A stretch of DNA of 49,158 bases, taken from positions 1 through 49,158 of the forward strand of contig JAKVBZ010000035.1 of assembly GCA_022448645.1 (NCBI GenBank). Direction: 5' to 3'. The DNA is from Pirellulaceae bacterium. Lineage in GTDB: Bacteria; Planctomycetota; Planctomycetia; Pirellulales; Pirellulaceae. This document shows, one piece after another, positions 36,601 through 45,100 of this stretch. A model generated the notes under the pieces. That model saw only the letters and a list, made by a program, of their open reading frames with translations. It was not told the origin of the DNA and did not search any database. The translations under genes were made by a program, and so were the position numbers. How positions within the stretch are numbered: the stretch's first letter is position 1; each line of letters begins with the position of its first letter.

Positions 36601-37463
36601 ACCTCGGTGAATCGGACGTGGCCGTCGTCGCCAGGACCATCGTTTCGATAGAGGTGATCGTATTGGCCCGCGTTAATATATTGGTAGCTACCATCTGGAA
36701 AATTGATGACATCTTGGTATTCACGGAATTCTGGTCGTACGACGATTCGTCCCGCTTCGGATCGGAAACTGAAGTCTGCTGGGGCGGACATCGAGTCGCC
36801 ACCGGGAAGAAGTCGATTGGTCAGCAAGTACCCGTCCAAATCGCCATCCAGATCGTAGTCGGCAAATGCCATCATGATACTGGCGCCGTTGAAGTCCAAT
36901 CCTGCAGCGGATGCATGATTCTCAAAAGTTCCATCGCCGAGATTGACGTAAAGGCGATTCGGACAATCGCAACCGCATACATACAAATCCAGATCTTGAT
37001 CATTGTCGATGTCGACCCATGATGCCCCGGTGCTCCACATATCATCGGTAGCCAGGCCGGCAGTCTGCGTTACATCCTGAAAGCGAAAGTTTCCCAGGTT
37101 TTCATACAAACGTCCCCCGTCTGTTTGGCGGGTCAGAAATATATCGGGGCGACCGTCACCGTTATAGTCGCCGATGGCTACGCCGCAGCCTGTAAAGGCG
37201 CCACGCAATTGCTTTTTCCGATGAGACGGCGGATTCCACGCGTGGATGAAATCGACGCCACTTTCATCCGGATCCAACAAAGTGAACCGATGCGAACCTT
37301 TGCCAGTTGTGACAGCGGCGGTTAACTCATCGGAAACGATTGCTTCAGAAGGATTCGGCACTGCCGAATCGCCGTTGTTGCTCACCTGTGACGAATCAGA
37401 TTCACAGCCCAATAATAGGAAGCTGAAACCCGCTACAACAATTATCTGTCGAAGTGTGCACAT
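33618..37463 (-). CDS. Double FG-GAP/ASPIC (CRTAC1-like) lipoprotein
   Basis: 1,281 aa from the ATG at 37463, which has GGA 8 bases upstream; a TTG nine codons earlier is less likely. A signal peptide ends in the lipobox LLLGC (Cys about 20). Two integrin-like FG-GAP/VCBS propellers follow, each with repeated calcium-binding-loop motifs of DxDxDGxxD type (GDYNGDGRPD, DIDNDQDLD, DLDGDGDLD in the first; DVDGDGHDD, DFDRDGDVD, DLDNDGDID in the second). Each propeller ends in an ASPIC/UnbV domain, at about residues 581-655 (GIGATVRL...VRWPSG) and about 1206-1278 (AGARVTVVL...IRWPDG). The pattern is an internal duplication of a CRTAC1-like unit. Role: probably extracellular protein or glycan binding. 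It follows the SCO fusion gene on the same strand. Confidence 0.9.
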   Translation of the reverse strand: MCTLRQIIVVAGFSFLLLGCESDSSQVSNNGDSAVPNPSEAIVSDELTAAVTTGKGSHRFTLLDPDESGVDFIHAWNPPSHRKKQLRGAFTGCGVAIGDYNGDGRPDIFLTRQTDGGRLYENLGNFRFQDVTQTAGLATDDMWSTGASWVDIDNDQDLDLYVCGCDCPNRLYVNLGDGTFENHASAAGLDFNGASIMMAFADYDLDGDLDGYLLTNRLLPGGDSMSAPADFSFRSEAGRIVVRPEFREYQDVINFPDGSYQYINAGQYDHLYRNDGPGDDGHVRFTEVSKVAGIRGNHFGLSATWWDYNQDGRPDLYVANDFFGPDRLYRNEGPNKNGEVRFAEVLAETMPHTPWFSMGADISDIDNDGLMDFMGSDMAGTNHYRDKMSMGNMSGPNSDAWFLNFPNPPQYMRNTVYRNTGTGRFMEIANLTGLAKTDWTWAVRFADLDNDGREDLFVTNGMSRDWLNGDRLDEVQKLTVEGDSDATDDARHDFWLNQPKLKLPNMAFHNDGNYKFHEVSQDWGLDFNSVSYGSALGDLDGDGDLDLVVNNFEEVVSVYRNDSEQGNSVRVRLRGTASNRFGIGATVRLESPHTGGSQLRYLTLSRGFMSSSDPVVHFGVGDASQIDRLTVRWPSGYEQSFEGLATDKLYTITEPADSGMSKAAEDHVTSTLFKPIKLPLIRHREEPFNDFARQPLLPNKLSQLGPGIAVADVDGDGHDDFYLSGSAGHPGAIYFYRTVTGTHRPGSFRPTVYPTMQTDKVHEDMASLLFDVDSDGDLDLYVVSGGVECPPRDPLLQDRLYLNELSEEGTSQFAAAPDDALPEMLDSGSIVAAADFDRDGDVDLFVGGRVVPGKYPETPSSRLLRNETTPGSVPHLVDATDEIAPGLRETGLVTGGLWSDANNDGWLDLLVTHEWGPVKLYLNQQGQLRDATAESGLANRMGWYNSIAARDLDNDGDIDYVVTNFGLNTKYKTSESSPQLLYYGDFDGTGENHLIEAKFESLPGLDKVCYPVRGLSCSSDAMPTIRDRLPTFHLFASNPLEDIYGKERLSEALQLQCNSLESGILINDGNAHFKFQSLPRIAQASPSFGVVVSDFDGDARADIYLVQNFFGPQRETGYMDGGVSLLLNGIANTQEIQFDVVRPDQSGLVVPGDAKGLATTDLNGDGWLDFLVGVNNGRMMAFAKQPHESNHSLLVRPVGLGGNPTAAGARVTVVLDSGTSQTAEIHAGSGHLSQNTPALQFGIPAGDTVQSVEIRWPDGSSSSHKVPPDEFTSVEIHQAEP

Positions 37464-37629
37464 AGGGGAATTCCAGGTGGATTTGGTCAATCGGTCCCAA
37501 GTTTCTAGTTTAACATCTAGGTGATTCTTATGAACTCAACGATTGGCTGTATTGGACCGAACAAACTAACATCGACCGTTATGCGTTCGATACTCCGCGA
37601 GTTCTAGATCCGCTTGCTGACTGTTACCG

Positions 37630-40260
37630 TCAAGGTTGAGAAGATTCTTCCACGATCTCAATCGTCGTATTTGCCGCAAGGGGACCAGCCACCAACTGAC
37701 GGGATCCAGATGGCCAGGTCACTTCAATTCGGTCAATGGTGTCTGCGCCATCCAGACCAAAGTAGAGTGGGTAGAGGCTGTGAGTCAGATATCCCGACTG
37801 ACCGTCGTACGCTTTCAGATAGGACTGTTCACCCACATACACCTTGACGAGCGCACCTAATCCGTCGCGATTCGACCGGTTGCCCACGAGTTTTATCTTG
37901 AGGAAACTTAGTTGAGAGTTTCGTTCTGAGAGGTTGCTGACCAGAACCAATGGCGGCGAATTAAAGTCATTCGTGATAATGTCCAGATCACCATCTTCGT
38001 CTAGGTCGAACATGACGCACGACCGAGACCCCAAGGCTGACCAAACAACGATCCGGTCAGGAGGATTGTAGGCAATAATCTGCTTGGACGACGGATGATC
38101 GCGATCCTTTCCGCGAACTTCCAATTCATACCAGGGCGCTACTCTCTGCTGTCTTGGTTCGACGCCCAAAATGAACTCACTATCGAGGAAACCTTTTCCT
38201 CGATTGTTCAGCAACACGGTATTGATACCGTAACGGAACGGATAATTCATGCTTGACGCAATAAATACATCGTCGAAGCCGTCGGCGTTTAAGTCGCCGA
38301 CACTGAAACCCCAAGGCCAATAATTTTCGGCACCTAGCTGATCAGACACTTCTTCGAAGGTGCCGTCGCCAAGATTGCGGTAAAAGGCGTTTCCCCAGAT
38401 GTCGTTTCCATCTTCCTTGGTAAATGATTGGGGCCAAGCCATTTTCGCTTTTTGCTTTTCCAGATTCGGGGTCACTTCCTGGCTCATATCAGAATGCATG
38501 TCGGTAACGAATAAGTCGAAATCGTCATCGTTGTCATAGTCGAATGCTTTGACACTCATCGAACCCCAGGGCGTTTTGGGGAATACATCACGACTTTTTT
38601 TCTCGAACCGCTTTCCTTCGACGTTGACGTAGTACTGGTCGTGCCCCTGCATGTTGAGGACGTACAAGTCAATCCAGCCATCTTGGTTGAAGTCCACGGG
38701 TGCGGCGTCTCCAGACCAGCTAACATCATGCAATTGCATTTCGTCTGAAACATCCTGAAACCGGTTGCCGCCCAGATTGCGGTACAGCAAACTACGTTCG
38801 TTGCGCTCCTCCGGCTTAAGATGACCGCCAAAGGCATCGGGATAGGCCACAAAATAGTCGTACTGGGTCTCGCCGTCCCGCCGAACTTGTTCCCTTGTCA
38901 CCGGTGCACGTTCATCCGTGGTGTACTTGCCCACATTCGTCAAGAAAAGATCGAGCAGCCCGTCTCGGTCGAAGTCGAAAAACACGGCACCGGACGAATG
39001 ACCTTGATGTTCTAAACCGGCATTTGCCGTGATGTCCTGAAAGAACCCATTGCCGTCGTTTTCAAACAAGTGATTTCCGCCGCGAACGGTCGTCACGTAC
39101 AGGTCAGGGTCACCATCATTATCGGTGTCGGCGAATGAAGCCGAGACACTGATTGGCTGTTCGACGGCTACCCCAGCCTGCTCGGTAATATCCTGGAACT
39201 TTCCGTCCCCCATGTTTTGCCACAATTCATTGCGACCGACCAATGTACAGAAATAGATGTCATACAGGCCGTCGCCGTTGACATCGGCGATGGCCACGCC
39301 GTTTCCGTGGTCATAGTGTGCTGCCTTGTAATCTCGTGTTCCGTCGTCTACCGCGCGGTTTATGAAACGGATACCACTTTCTTCTAACTGATTCGAAAAG
39401 GAAAAATCGTAGTTGACCTCGAACTTATCCACCGTTTTTAATTGCGCTTGACGGCGCGTTTCCAACCAATCGGAGGTGAAGATCCCAGGGGGTTGAGGCA
39501 TTCGTTCTTCTAGCAGGCTCGTCAGATCTTCACTCAAACGTTCCAATCCTTCGTCGGACATCACATCATAGAAGCCACGAACGCGCAGGTAGGGATCGAT
39601 CAGCACAAACATGGGGCTGTGGAAAATGGGCATCTGAGTATCGTCTGTGTCGTGCCCCACGGCTAACTTGAAACCTTCCTTGCTGAGTTGCCACAGAGTT
39701 TCTTGCCGTCCAGTAAGGAATTTCCACTGTTCGTGATCTGCGCCTATTTCATCGGCATATTCCTTCATGACTTCTGGCGTATCGTGTTGCGGGTCGACCG
39801 TGAAACTAACCAGCCGAATTTGGTCTTTGCTGGGATGCGATTGCAAAAGATCCTGGAACTCTCGCATTTTTTCAGTTTGGGCGGGGCAGGTAGCGGCACA
39901 CCGCGTAAAGATAAAGTTAGCCACCCACACCTTGGAGTAAAGTTGCCGATGACTGTACGGATTTCCCTGTTGGTCCGTCAGTTCAAAATCTGGCAATAAC
40001 GACAAGATGTGATGAATGCCCTGACTGGACGCAGGTATTGCGCTGGAGGTTTCGCCGCTTTTCTCATCTAGATTAGCTGCGTCTGCCTTACTAGAAGACG
40101 ATTCTGTCGAGGTGTCTTCCGCCGAAATTTCTTCGGTGGATGTAGTTGTCGAATTCGTAGTGGGTGGGCTTTCCTCTTTTTGGCACCCAGATGCGATCGT
40201 AAGGATCGTGACGATGGCAACGGAGAGCAGATTGGCCCAATTTCTAGGACAGGTAATCAT
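37630..40260 (-). CDS. SCO1/SenC domain fused to FG-GAP/ASPIC propeller, lipoprotein
   Basis: 876 aa from the ATG at 40260, preceded by GTGGA at 8 bases; longer in-frame starts up to 40365 precede the signal peptide awkwardly. The lipobox is IASGC (Cys near residue 26), then a Ser/Thr/Glu-rich linker. The SCO thioredoxin-like domain (about 80-255) keeps the copper/thiol site: FTRCAATCP with Cys about 121 and 125, and the distal His about 214 in FHSPMFVLID. From about 290 to the end comes an FG-GAP propeller (ADVNGDGLYD, DTDNDGDPD, DFDRDGLLD, DYDNDDDFD, DLDEDGDLD) with a C-terminal ASPIC domain (GLGALVKVYV...VTWPSG). SCO proteins deliver copper to cytochrome oxidase; fusion to a CRTAC1-like propeller suggests copper or redox work on a surface partner. 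Same strand as the sulfatase and the double FG-GAP gene. Confidence 0.9.
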   Translation of the reverse strand: MITCPRNWANLLSVAIVTILTIASGCQKEESPPTTNSTTTSTEEISAEDTSTESSSSKADAANLDEKSGETSSAIPASSQGIHHILSLLPDFELTDQQGNPYSHRQLYSKVWVANFIFTRCAATCPAQTEKMREFQDLLQSHPSKDQIRLVSFTVDPQHDTPEVMKEYADEIGADHEQWKFLTGRQETLWQLSKEGFKLAVGHDTDDTQMPIFHSPMFVLIDPYLRVRGFYDVMSDEGLERLSEDLTSLLEERMPQPPGIFTSDWLETRRQAQLKTVDKFEVNYDFSFSNQLEESGIRFINRAVDDGTRDYKAAHYDHGNGVAIADVNGDGLYDIYFCTLVGRNELWQNMGDGKFQDITEQAGVAVEQPISVSASFADTDNDGDPDLYVTTVRGGNHLFENDGNGFFQDITANAGLEHQGHSSGAVFFDFDRDGLLDLFLTNVGKYTTDERAPVTREQVRRDGETQYDYFVAYPDAFGGHLKPEERNERSLLYRNLGGNRFQDVSDEMQLHDVSWSGDAAPVDFNQDGWIDLYVLNMQGHDQYYVNVEGKRFEKKSRDVFPKTPWGSMSVKAFDYDNDDDFDLFVTDMHSDMSQEVTPNLEKQKAKMAWPQSFTKEDGNDIWGNAFYRNLGDGTFEEVSDQLGAENYWPWGFSVGDLNADGFDDVFIASSMNYPFRYGINTVLLNNRGKGFLDSEFILGVEPRQQRVAPWYELEVRGKDRDHPSSKQIIAYNPPDRIVVWSALGSRSCVMFDLDEDGDLDIITNDFNSPPLVLVSNLSERNSQLSFLKIKLVGNRSNRDGLGALVKVYVGEQSYLKAYDGQSGYLTHSLYPLYFGLDGADTIDRIEVTWPSGSRQLVAGPLAANTTIEIVEESSQP

Positions 40261-40514
40261 GCCAGATTCCACCATTCTCAAAGAGAACAACGAATGAGTG
40301 AACATATTCGACCGAATTATAGCATGTGATCCGTATCTGCGTGAATTAGCAGAATTGCCATGCAAGTTCTAGACGGCAAGACAAGATGGCTTGTCGAAGT
40401 CGTCTGATCGGTCGAGTGTGTTGAGAGTAGGTGGGACTGGATGATCCATGTGGGTGGGGGTAGGGGCGCGAGTTTCGGAATGCTGGATGCTTGATTCCGA
40501 ATGTGGGCGATCGG

Positions 40515-41888
40515 TTATCGCGCCGATTGCACGTTGTTTTCCCATTCTTGAAGCAAGCGTGCCAAACGATTTGTTTCCGTGACGTTGGATGCGGACAGGT
40601 TGTGTTGTTCGTTTATGTCTTGCGCTAAGTTAAACAGCCATTCGCTGGTTTGTCCGTCATCCGTTTTGCGGACGTATTTTAGGTCGCCATCACGGACTGC
40701 CCACCAGGTGCGTTCTCCTCGCCGGCCTCGCCAAAACAGTGTCCGTGAGAAATCATCACGACCCTGGGCGACATGTTTGATAATGTCGTACCCGTCCAAA
40801 GGAAGTGTAGCGGTGGCAACACCCGCCAATTGCAACACCGATTTGGTCAGGTCGAACGTGACTGAGACCTGTTGGCATACTTTGTTCGCCGGAATTCGTT
40901 CTGGACAGTGAATAATCAGTGGTACGCGGATGCCACCTTCGAACGTCGTGCTTTTCGCTCCACGCAATGTACCCATGTGGGCCGCCCCTTTCAGGCCGCC
41001 GTTGTCCGAGACAAACACAACGATCGTTTCACGACGGGGTTGTGCGTCACGGATACCGTCCAACAGACGGCCTACTTCAGAATCCAAGTCTTCCAGCATT
41101 GCGACGTAGGTTTTTGCGTCACGTTCCATCCAGTTTTCTTTCGTGACGATTTTGTCTTTATCCGTGGGACCTTGGAATGGGAAATGAGGGCATTCGTGAG
41201 AGACATATAAGAATATGGGCCGGTTTCGATGACGCTGCAGAAACTCCAACGATGCGTCGGTGACCAGGTGTGTCATATAGCCTTCGCGATAGACAGGTAG
41301 TCGTCCGCGGAACAGCACGTGCAATTCACTGGTTTCCCGATGGTTAAAGTAATGCACGTTGCCACCCAGATAACCAAAGAAACTGTCCCATCCGTGTTCT
41401 ATCGGGTTAAAGTGTGGCTCGTAGCCTAGATGCCATTTCCCGAAGACTCCACACGCGTAACCCGCTTTTTGCAGCGCACGCGGAATGACAGCTTGCTCAG
41501 CGGGCAGGCCGAGTTGACGTTGTTCGGCGAGACGGATGGCGTCGTCATATCGTCCGACATTACCTGTGCCGATGGCGCACTCCAAACCTCCTGCTCGCTG
41601 CTGATAGCGACCAGTAAGAAGGGCAGTCCGCGTAGGGCTGCACTCGGGACCGTTTGCGTAATGTTGTGTGAACCTGACGCCTTCACGCGCCAGTTGATCG
41701 ATGCGTGGTGTTTGCGCCTCAGGGTGGCCGTAGCAACCAAGGTCTCCGTATCCCATGTCGTCGACCAAGATAAAAATGATATTGGGAAGCTGTGAACCGC
41801 GAGTTGGGTTGTTCACATGAGTCAGCCCAAACACCATGACGGCCAGCGCCATATAGATCCCCCAAGTGACACACAATTTCTTCTTCAT
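40515..41888 (-). CDS. Exported sulfatase (formylglycine-dependent)
   Basis: 457 aa. A signal peptide covers about residues 1-22 (KKKLCVTWGIYMALAVMVFG). The type I sulfatase signature CSPTR is at Cys about 83, in ECSPTRTALLTGRYQQR, and the Cys should be converted to formylglycine by a maturase. Metal and substrate residues are in NIIFILVDDMGYGD (Asp 43-44), GKWHLG, and FVSDNGG. Length is typical of arylsulfatase A-like enzymes. Planctomycetes carry many such enzymes for sulfated algal polysaccharides; the exact substrate cannot be told. It is the first of a run of minus-strand genes, 254 bases before the SCO fusion start. Confidence 0.95.
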   Translation of the reverse strand: MKKKLCVTWGIYMALAVMVFGLTHVNNPTRGSQLPNIIFILVDDMGYGDLGCYGHPEAQTPRIDQLAREGVRFTQHYANGPECSPTRTALLTGRYQQRAGGLECAIGTGNVGRYDDAIRLAEQRQLGLPAEQAVIPRALQKAGYACGVFGKWHLGYEPHFNPIEHGWDSFFGYLGGNVHYFNHRETSELHVLFRGRLPVYREGYMTHLVTDASLEFLQRHRNRPIFLYVSHECPHFPFQGPTDKDKIVTKENWMERDAKTYVAMLEDLDSEVGRLLDGIRDAQPRRETIVVFVSDNGGLKGAAHMGTLRGAKSTTFEGGIRVPLIIHCPERIPANKVCQQVSVTFDLTKSVLQLAGVATATLPLDGYDIIKHVAQGRDDFSRTLFWRGRRGERTWWAVRDGDLKYVRKTDDGQTSEWLFNLAQDINEQHNLSASNVTETNRLARLLQEWENNVQSAR

Positions 41889-42122
41889 GTTTGCAGTTCC
41901 TAAACAGCCATCATTCAGGATTGAAAGGATGTAGGATCGAAAGGATGTATTGTAGTCAAGTTCTTTTCGAGTTGGACCAGTACTGTGGCTGGTGCCTTAT
42001 TTAGAGGCAGTTTTGTGAAAATCGATTCACTTCCAAGAATTGGTGAATTCCGAAGATTGCTGGTAGAATAGAAAGATCTCTCATGGAACAGGTCTGGTTG
42101 GTGCTAAGGGGCCCCACTTCAT
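41889..42122. promoter_or_regulatory. Divergent promoter region, sulfatase / giant gene 2
   Basis: 234 bases between two outward genes. It contains the tandem 16-base repeat described separately. AAGGGG followed by a GGGGCCCC palindrome lies about 13 bases before the giant gene ATG and may serve as its ribosome site. Promoter boxes were not assigned. Confidence 0.4.
41919..41950. repeat. Tandem 16-bp direct repeat in divergent promoter
   Basis: GATTGAAAGGATGTAG (41919-41934) is followed at once by GATCGAAAGGATGTAT (41935-41950), 14 of 16 bases alike. It lies about 30 bases upstream of the sulfatase start. Possible paired regulator site or slippage duplication. Confidence 0.7.
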
Positions 42123-45100
42123 ATGACTCGCCGTCGATCATCGTATTTAGCGCGTTTTGAGTCTCTTGAGCCTCGTATTGTGCTGGATAGTACTGTCGTG
42201 TTCAACGAGCTGATGGTCAATCCCGTCGGTTCCGATGACGACACGTTGGAATGGGTGGAGCTGTTCAATCAGATGGCTGTGGACATGGATTTGTCCGGTT
42301 GGTCTTTGCAGGGAGGGATTGAGTACGAATTCGCCGATGGCGCAGAAATTCCAGGGCGAGGTTATCTGGTCATCGCTATCGATCCAGTGGCACTCCAAGG
42401 AACCACTGGATTGACCGGAGTGTTGGGACCGTACACTGGAAAGTTGAACAACGGTGGGGAAACGCTGGAGTTACGTAACAACGACAATCGGCTCATGAAT
42501 CGAGTCACCTACGATTTTGGTGGGCAATGGCCAGTTGGCCCCGACGGTTCCGGATTTACTTTGGCCAAGAACGAGCTACTTACCGCCAGCCACCTGCCCG
42601 AAAACTGGACGACAAGTGGGCAAGCAGGAGGAACGCCCGGCGCTGAAAATTTTCCTCCGGCTCCTGAGCCAGTGACGACTAGCCTGATTGATGTGGGGGA
42701 TCAGGCCAGTGTGTTAGTTCCCGCAGATGGGGGTTTAGGTCTGTCTTGGACCCTCGACGGTTTTGCGGAGGTAGGATGGACGTCTGGGCCGACAGGTATT
42801 GGGTATGAGCAGACAGGTGGTAGTTCGATTGCTTACGGGAATCTAACAGGTGCAGGTGGAAGCTTTCCTTCTTCCAACGCGTTTGGACATGATTTTGAAG
42901 TTCTCACTCCGATCACAGTGACACACCTAGGTGTGTTCGATAGTAACGCGAACGGCCTCTCAAGAACATTGACGTCTGAGCTTTGGACACGCAGCGGAAA
43001 CAGTGGGGCCAAGTTGGCAACTTTGACCTTCACGCCGGGTGATCCAGGTACGTTGGTGGAAAGCAACCGATTGAAGCCTCTGGCCTCACCGTTAGCACTC
43101 AGTCCGGGTGACTACACGATCGTAGCACATGGATATGGTAGTGGCGAATATGTAGGGCATCAGGGAATTGGAGGACCGTCCGGAGCTTACAAGACGCTTG
43201 ACGATGGTGACGGTGCGATTCTTTTCGAAGGGACGAGTCGAATTGGTGCTATGCCAGGCTCTTTTCCGAATCTTCCGGATGCTGGAAACGCCAATTATTA
43301 CAGCGCCGGTACTTTCCAGTTCTCCACAGGTTCCATTACAGGCAAAGTGGTTACGGATATTCACGCTGAGATGTTTGATGAGAACACGTCGGCATTTATC
43401 CGGATTCCATTTGATTTCAACATTTCGAACACAGTGCAATCGATGTCACTCGAAATGGAGTATTCTGATGGATTTGTGGCTTACATCAACGGTGAAGAAG
43501 TCTCTCGTCGCAACGCTTCAGGTATCGTGGACTGGAATTCGGCTGCCACGACGCATGCGGGCGGATTCGTCACCGAGATCATCAATATCGACGCTGGAAT
43601 TGATGATCTCAATTTCGGTTCTAACGTGCTGGCCATTCACGGCTTGAACGCGGTTGTCAATGACGCAACGTTCTTCATTGCCCCCGCGTTGGAAATCGTC
43701 AGTCTGCCACCTGGTGCGGAGCCCGTTGTGCCGGTCGCCATTAACGAAGTAGCCCCCGGAGGCCAGAGTGGTTTCTTTTTAGAGTTGAGTAATGAATCAG
43801 CGGTCAGCCAATCGCTGGACGGTTTTTTCCTCGAAAGTTCAGCAGGTCAACAATATACGATTCCAGCCCAAAGTATATCCGGAGGCGATGTATGGTCGGT
43901 GACGGATCTCCAATTGGGTTTCACGCCGGCTGATGGAGACACGCTCTTCCTTTATACCTCGTCGGCAAAAACGAATTTGATTGACGCTCGGCAAGTGTCT
44001 GGCTGGTTGCGGGGTAGATCTTCTCAACATGATGGTGATTGGTTATATCCCGACGTGGCCACACCTGGCGCTGTGAATAGCTTTACGTTCCACGACGAGA
44101 TCGTGATCAATGAGATCATGTATCATCACCAGCCGGACAAGGGGCCTCCTTTCGTTGAATCGTCAGAAGAGTGGATCGAACTGTACAATCGCAGTGCCAC
44201 AATCACGGTCGATTTGAGTGGCTGGTCATTCGTAGACGCTGTTGACTTTACGTTCCCGGTTGGCACGATGTTGGGCCCAGATCAGTATCTGCTGGTTTCC
44301 AACAATGTTGCCGTTTTGTCAGCAATTTATCCCGCGGCCAATATGATTGGCGATTTTTCACGTAGCTTATCCGATCGAGACGACCGCATCCTGCTGCTGG
44401 ACGCGAACGACAATCCGGCTGATGAAGTTCACTACTATCACGCTGGACGATGGCCCGAGTCCGCCGACGGAGGAGGATCGAGTCTGGAATTGCGTGATCC
44501 GGACGCCGATAACTCCATCCCGGAAGCGTGGGCGGCGAGTGACGAGTCGAGCAAGTCCACTTGGAATACTTATAGCTTTCGACAGGTTGCCAAGGCGGAT
44601 ACCGGTTCCGCCAACGTCTGGAATGAATTGCATATGGGTTTGTTAGATGCTGGAGAATTCTTACTGGACGATGTCAGTGTGATTCGAGACCCTAGCGGTC
44701 TGAACCGACAACTGATCCAGAATGGATCCTTTGAAGGCGACTCAGTTGGTGGGACTGCTGATAAGTGGCGAATTATTGGGACGCACAACGGTACCGTGAT
44801 TGTCGATCCCGATGATACCAATAATCAAGTAGCACACGTGGTGGCTACTGGGCTCAGCGGGCATATGCACAATCATGCCGAGACGACTTTGAAGGACGGT
44901 GCTAACTTCCACACCATCCAGAACGGTGTGGAATATGAAATTTCCTTTCGTGCTAAATGGCTGACCGGATCGAACCAGTTGAATACGCGTTTTTACGTCA
45001 ATCGTGTACGTACGACACATTTGTTGGCCGTGCCTCAGCTCAATGGGACCCCAGGAGCGCAGAATTCGACGTTTGTTGCCAACGTAGGTCCTACCTATCG

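Noticed and set aside
42083..42160. 25-codon open frame overlapping the start of giant gene 2 in another frame, as a leader peptide
   Set aside because: No ribosome site clearly assigned to it and no attenuation-type hairpin or codon run.
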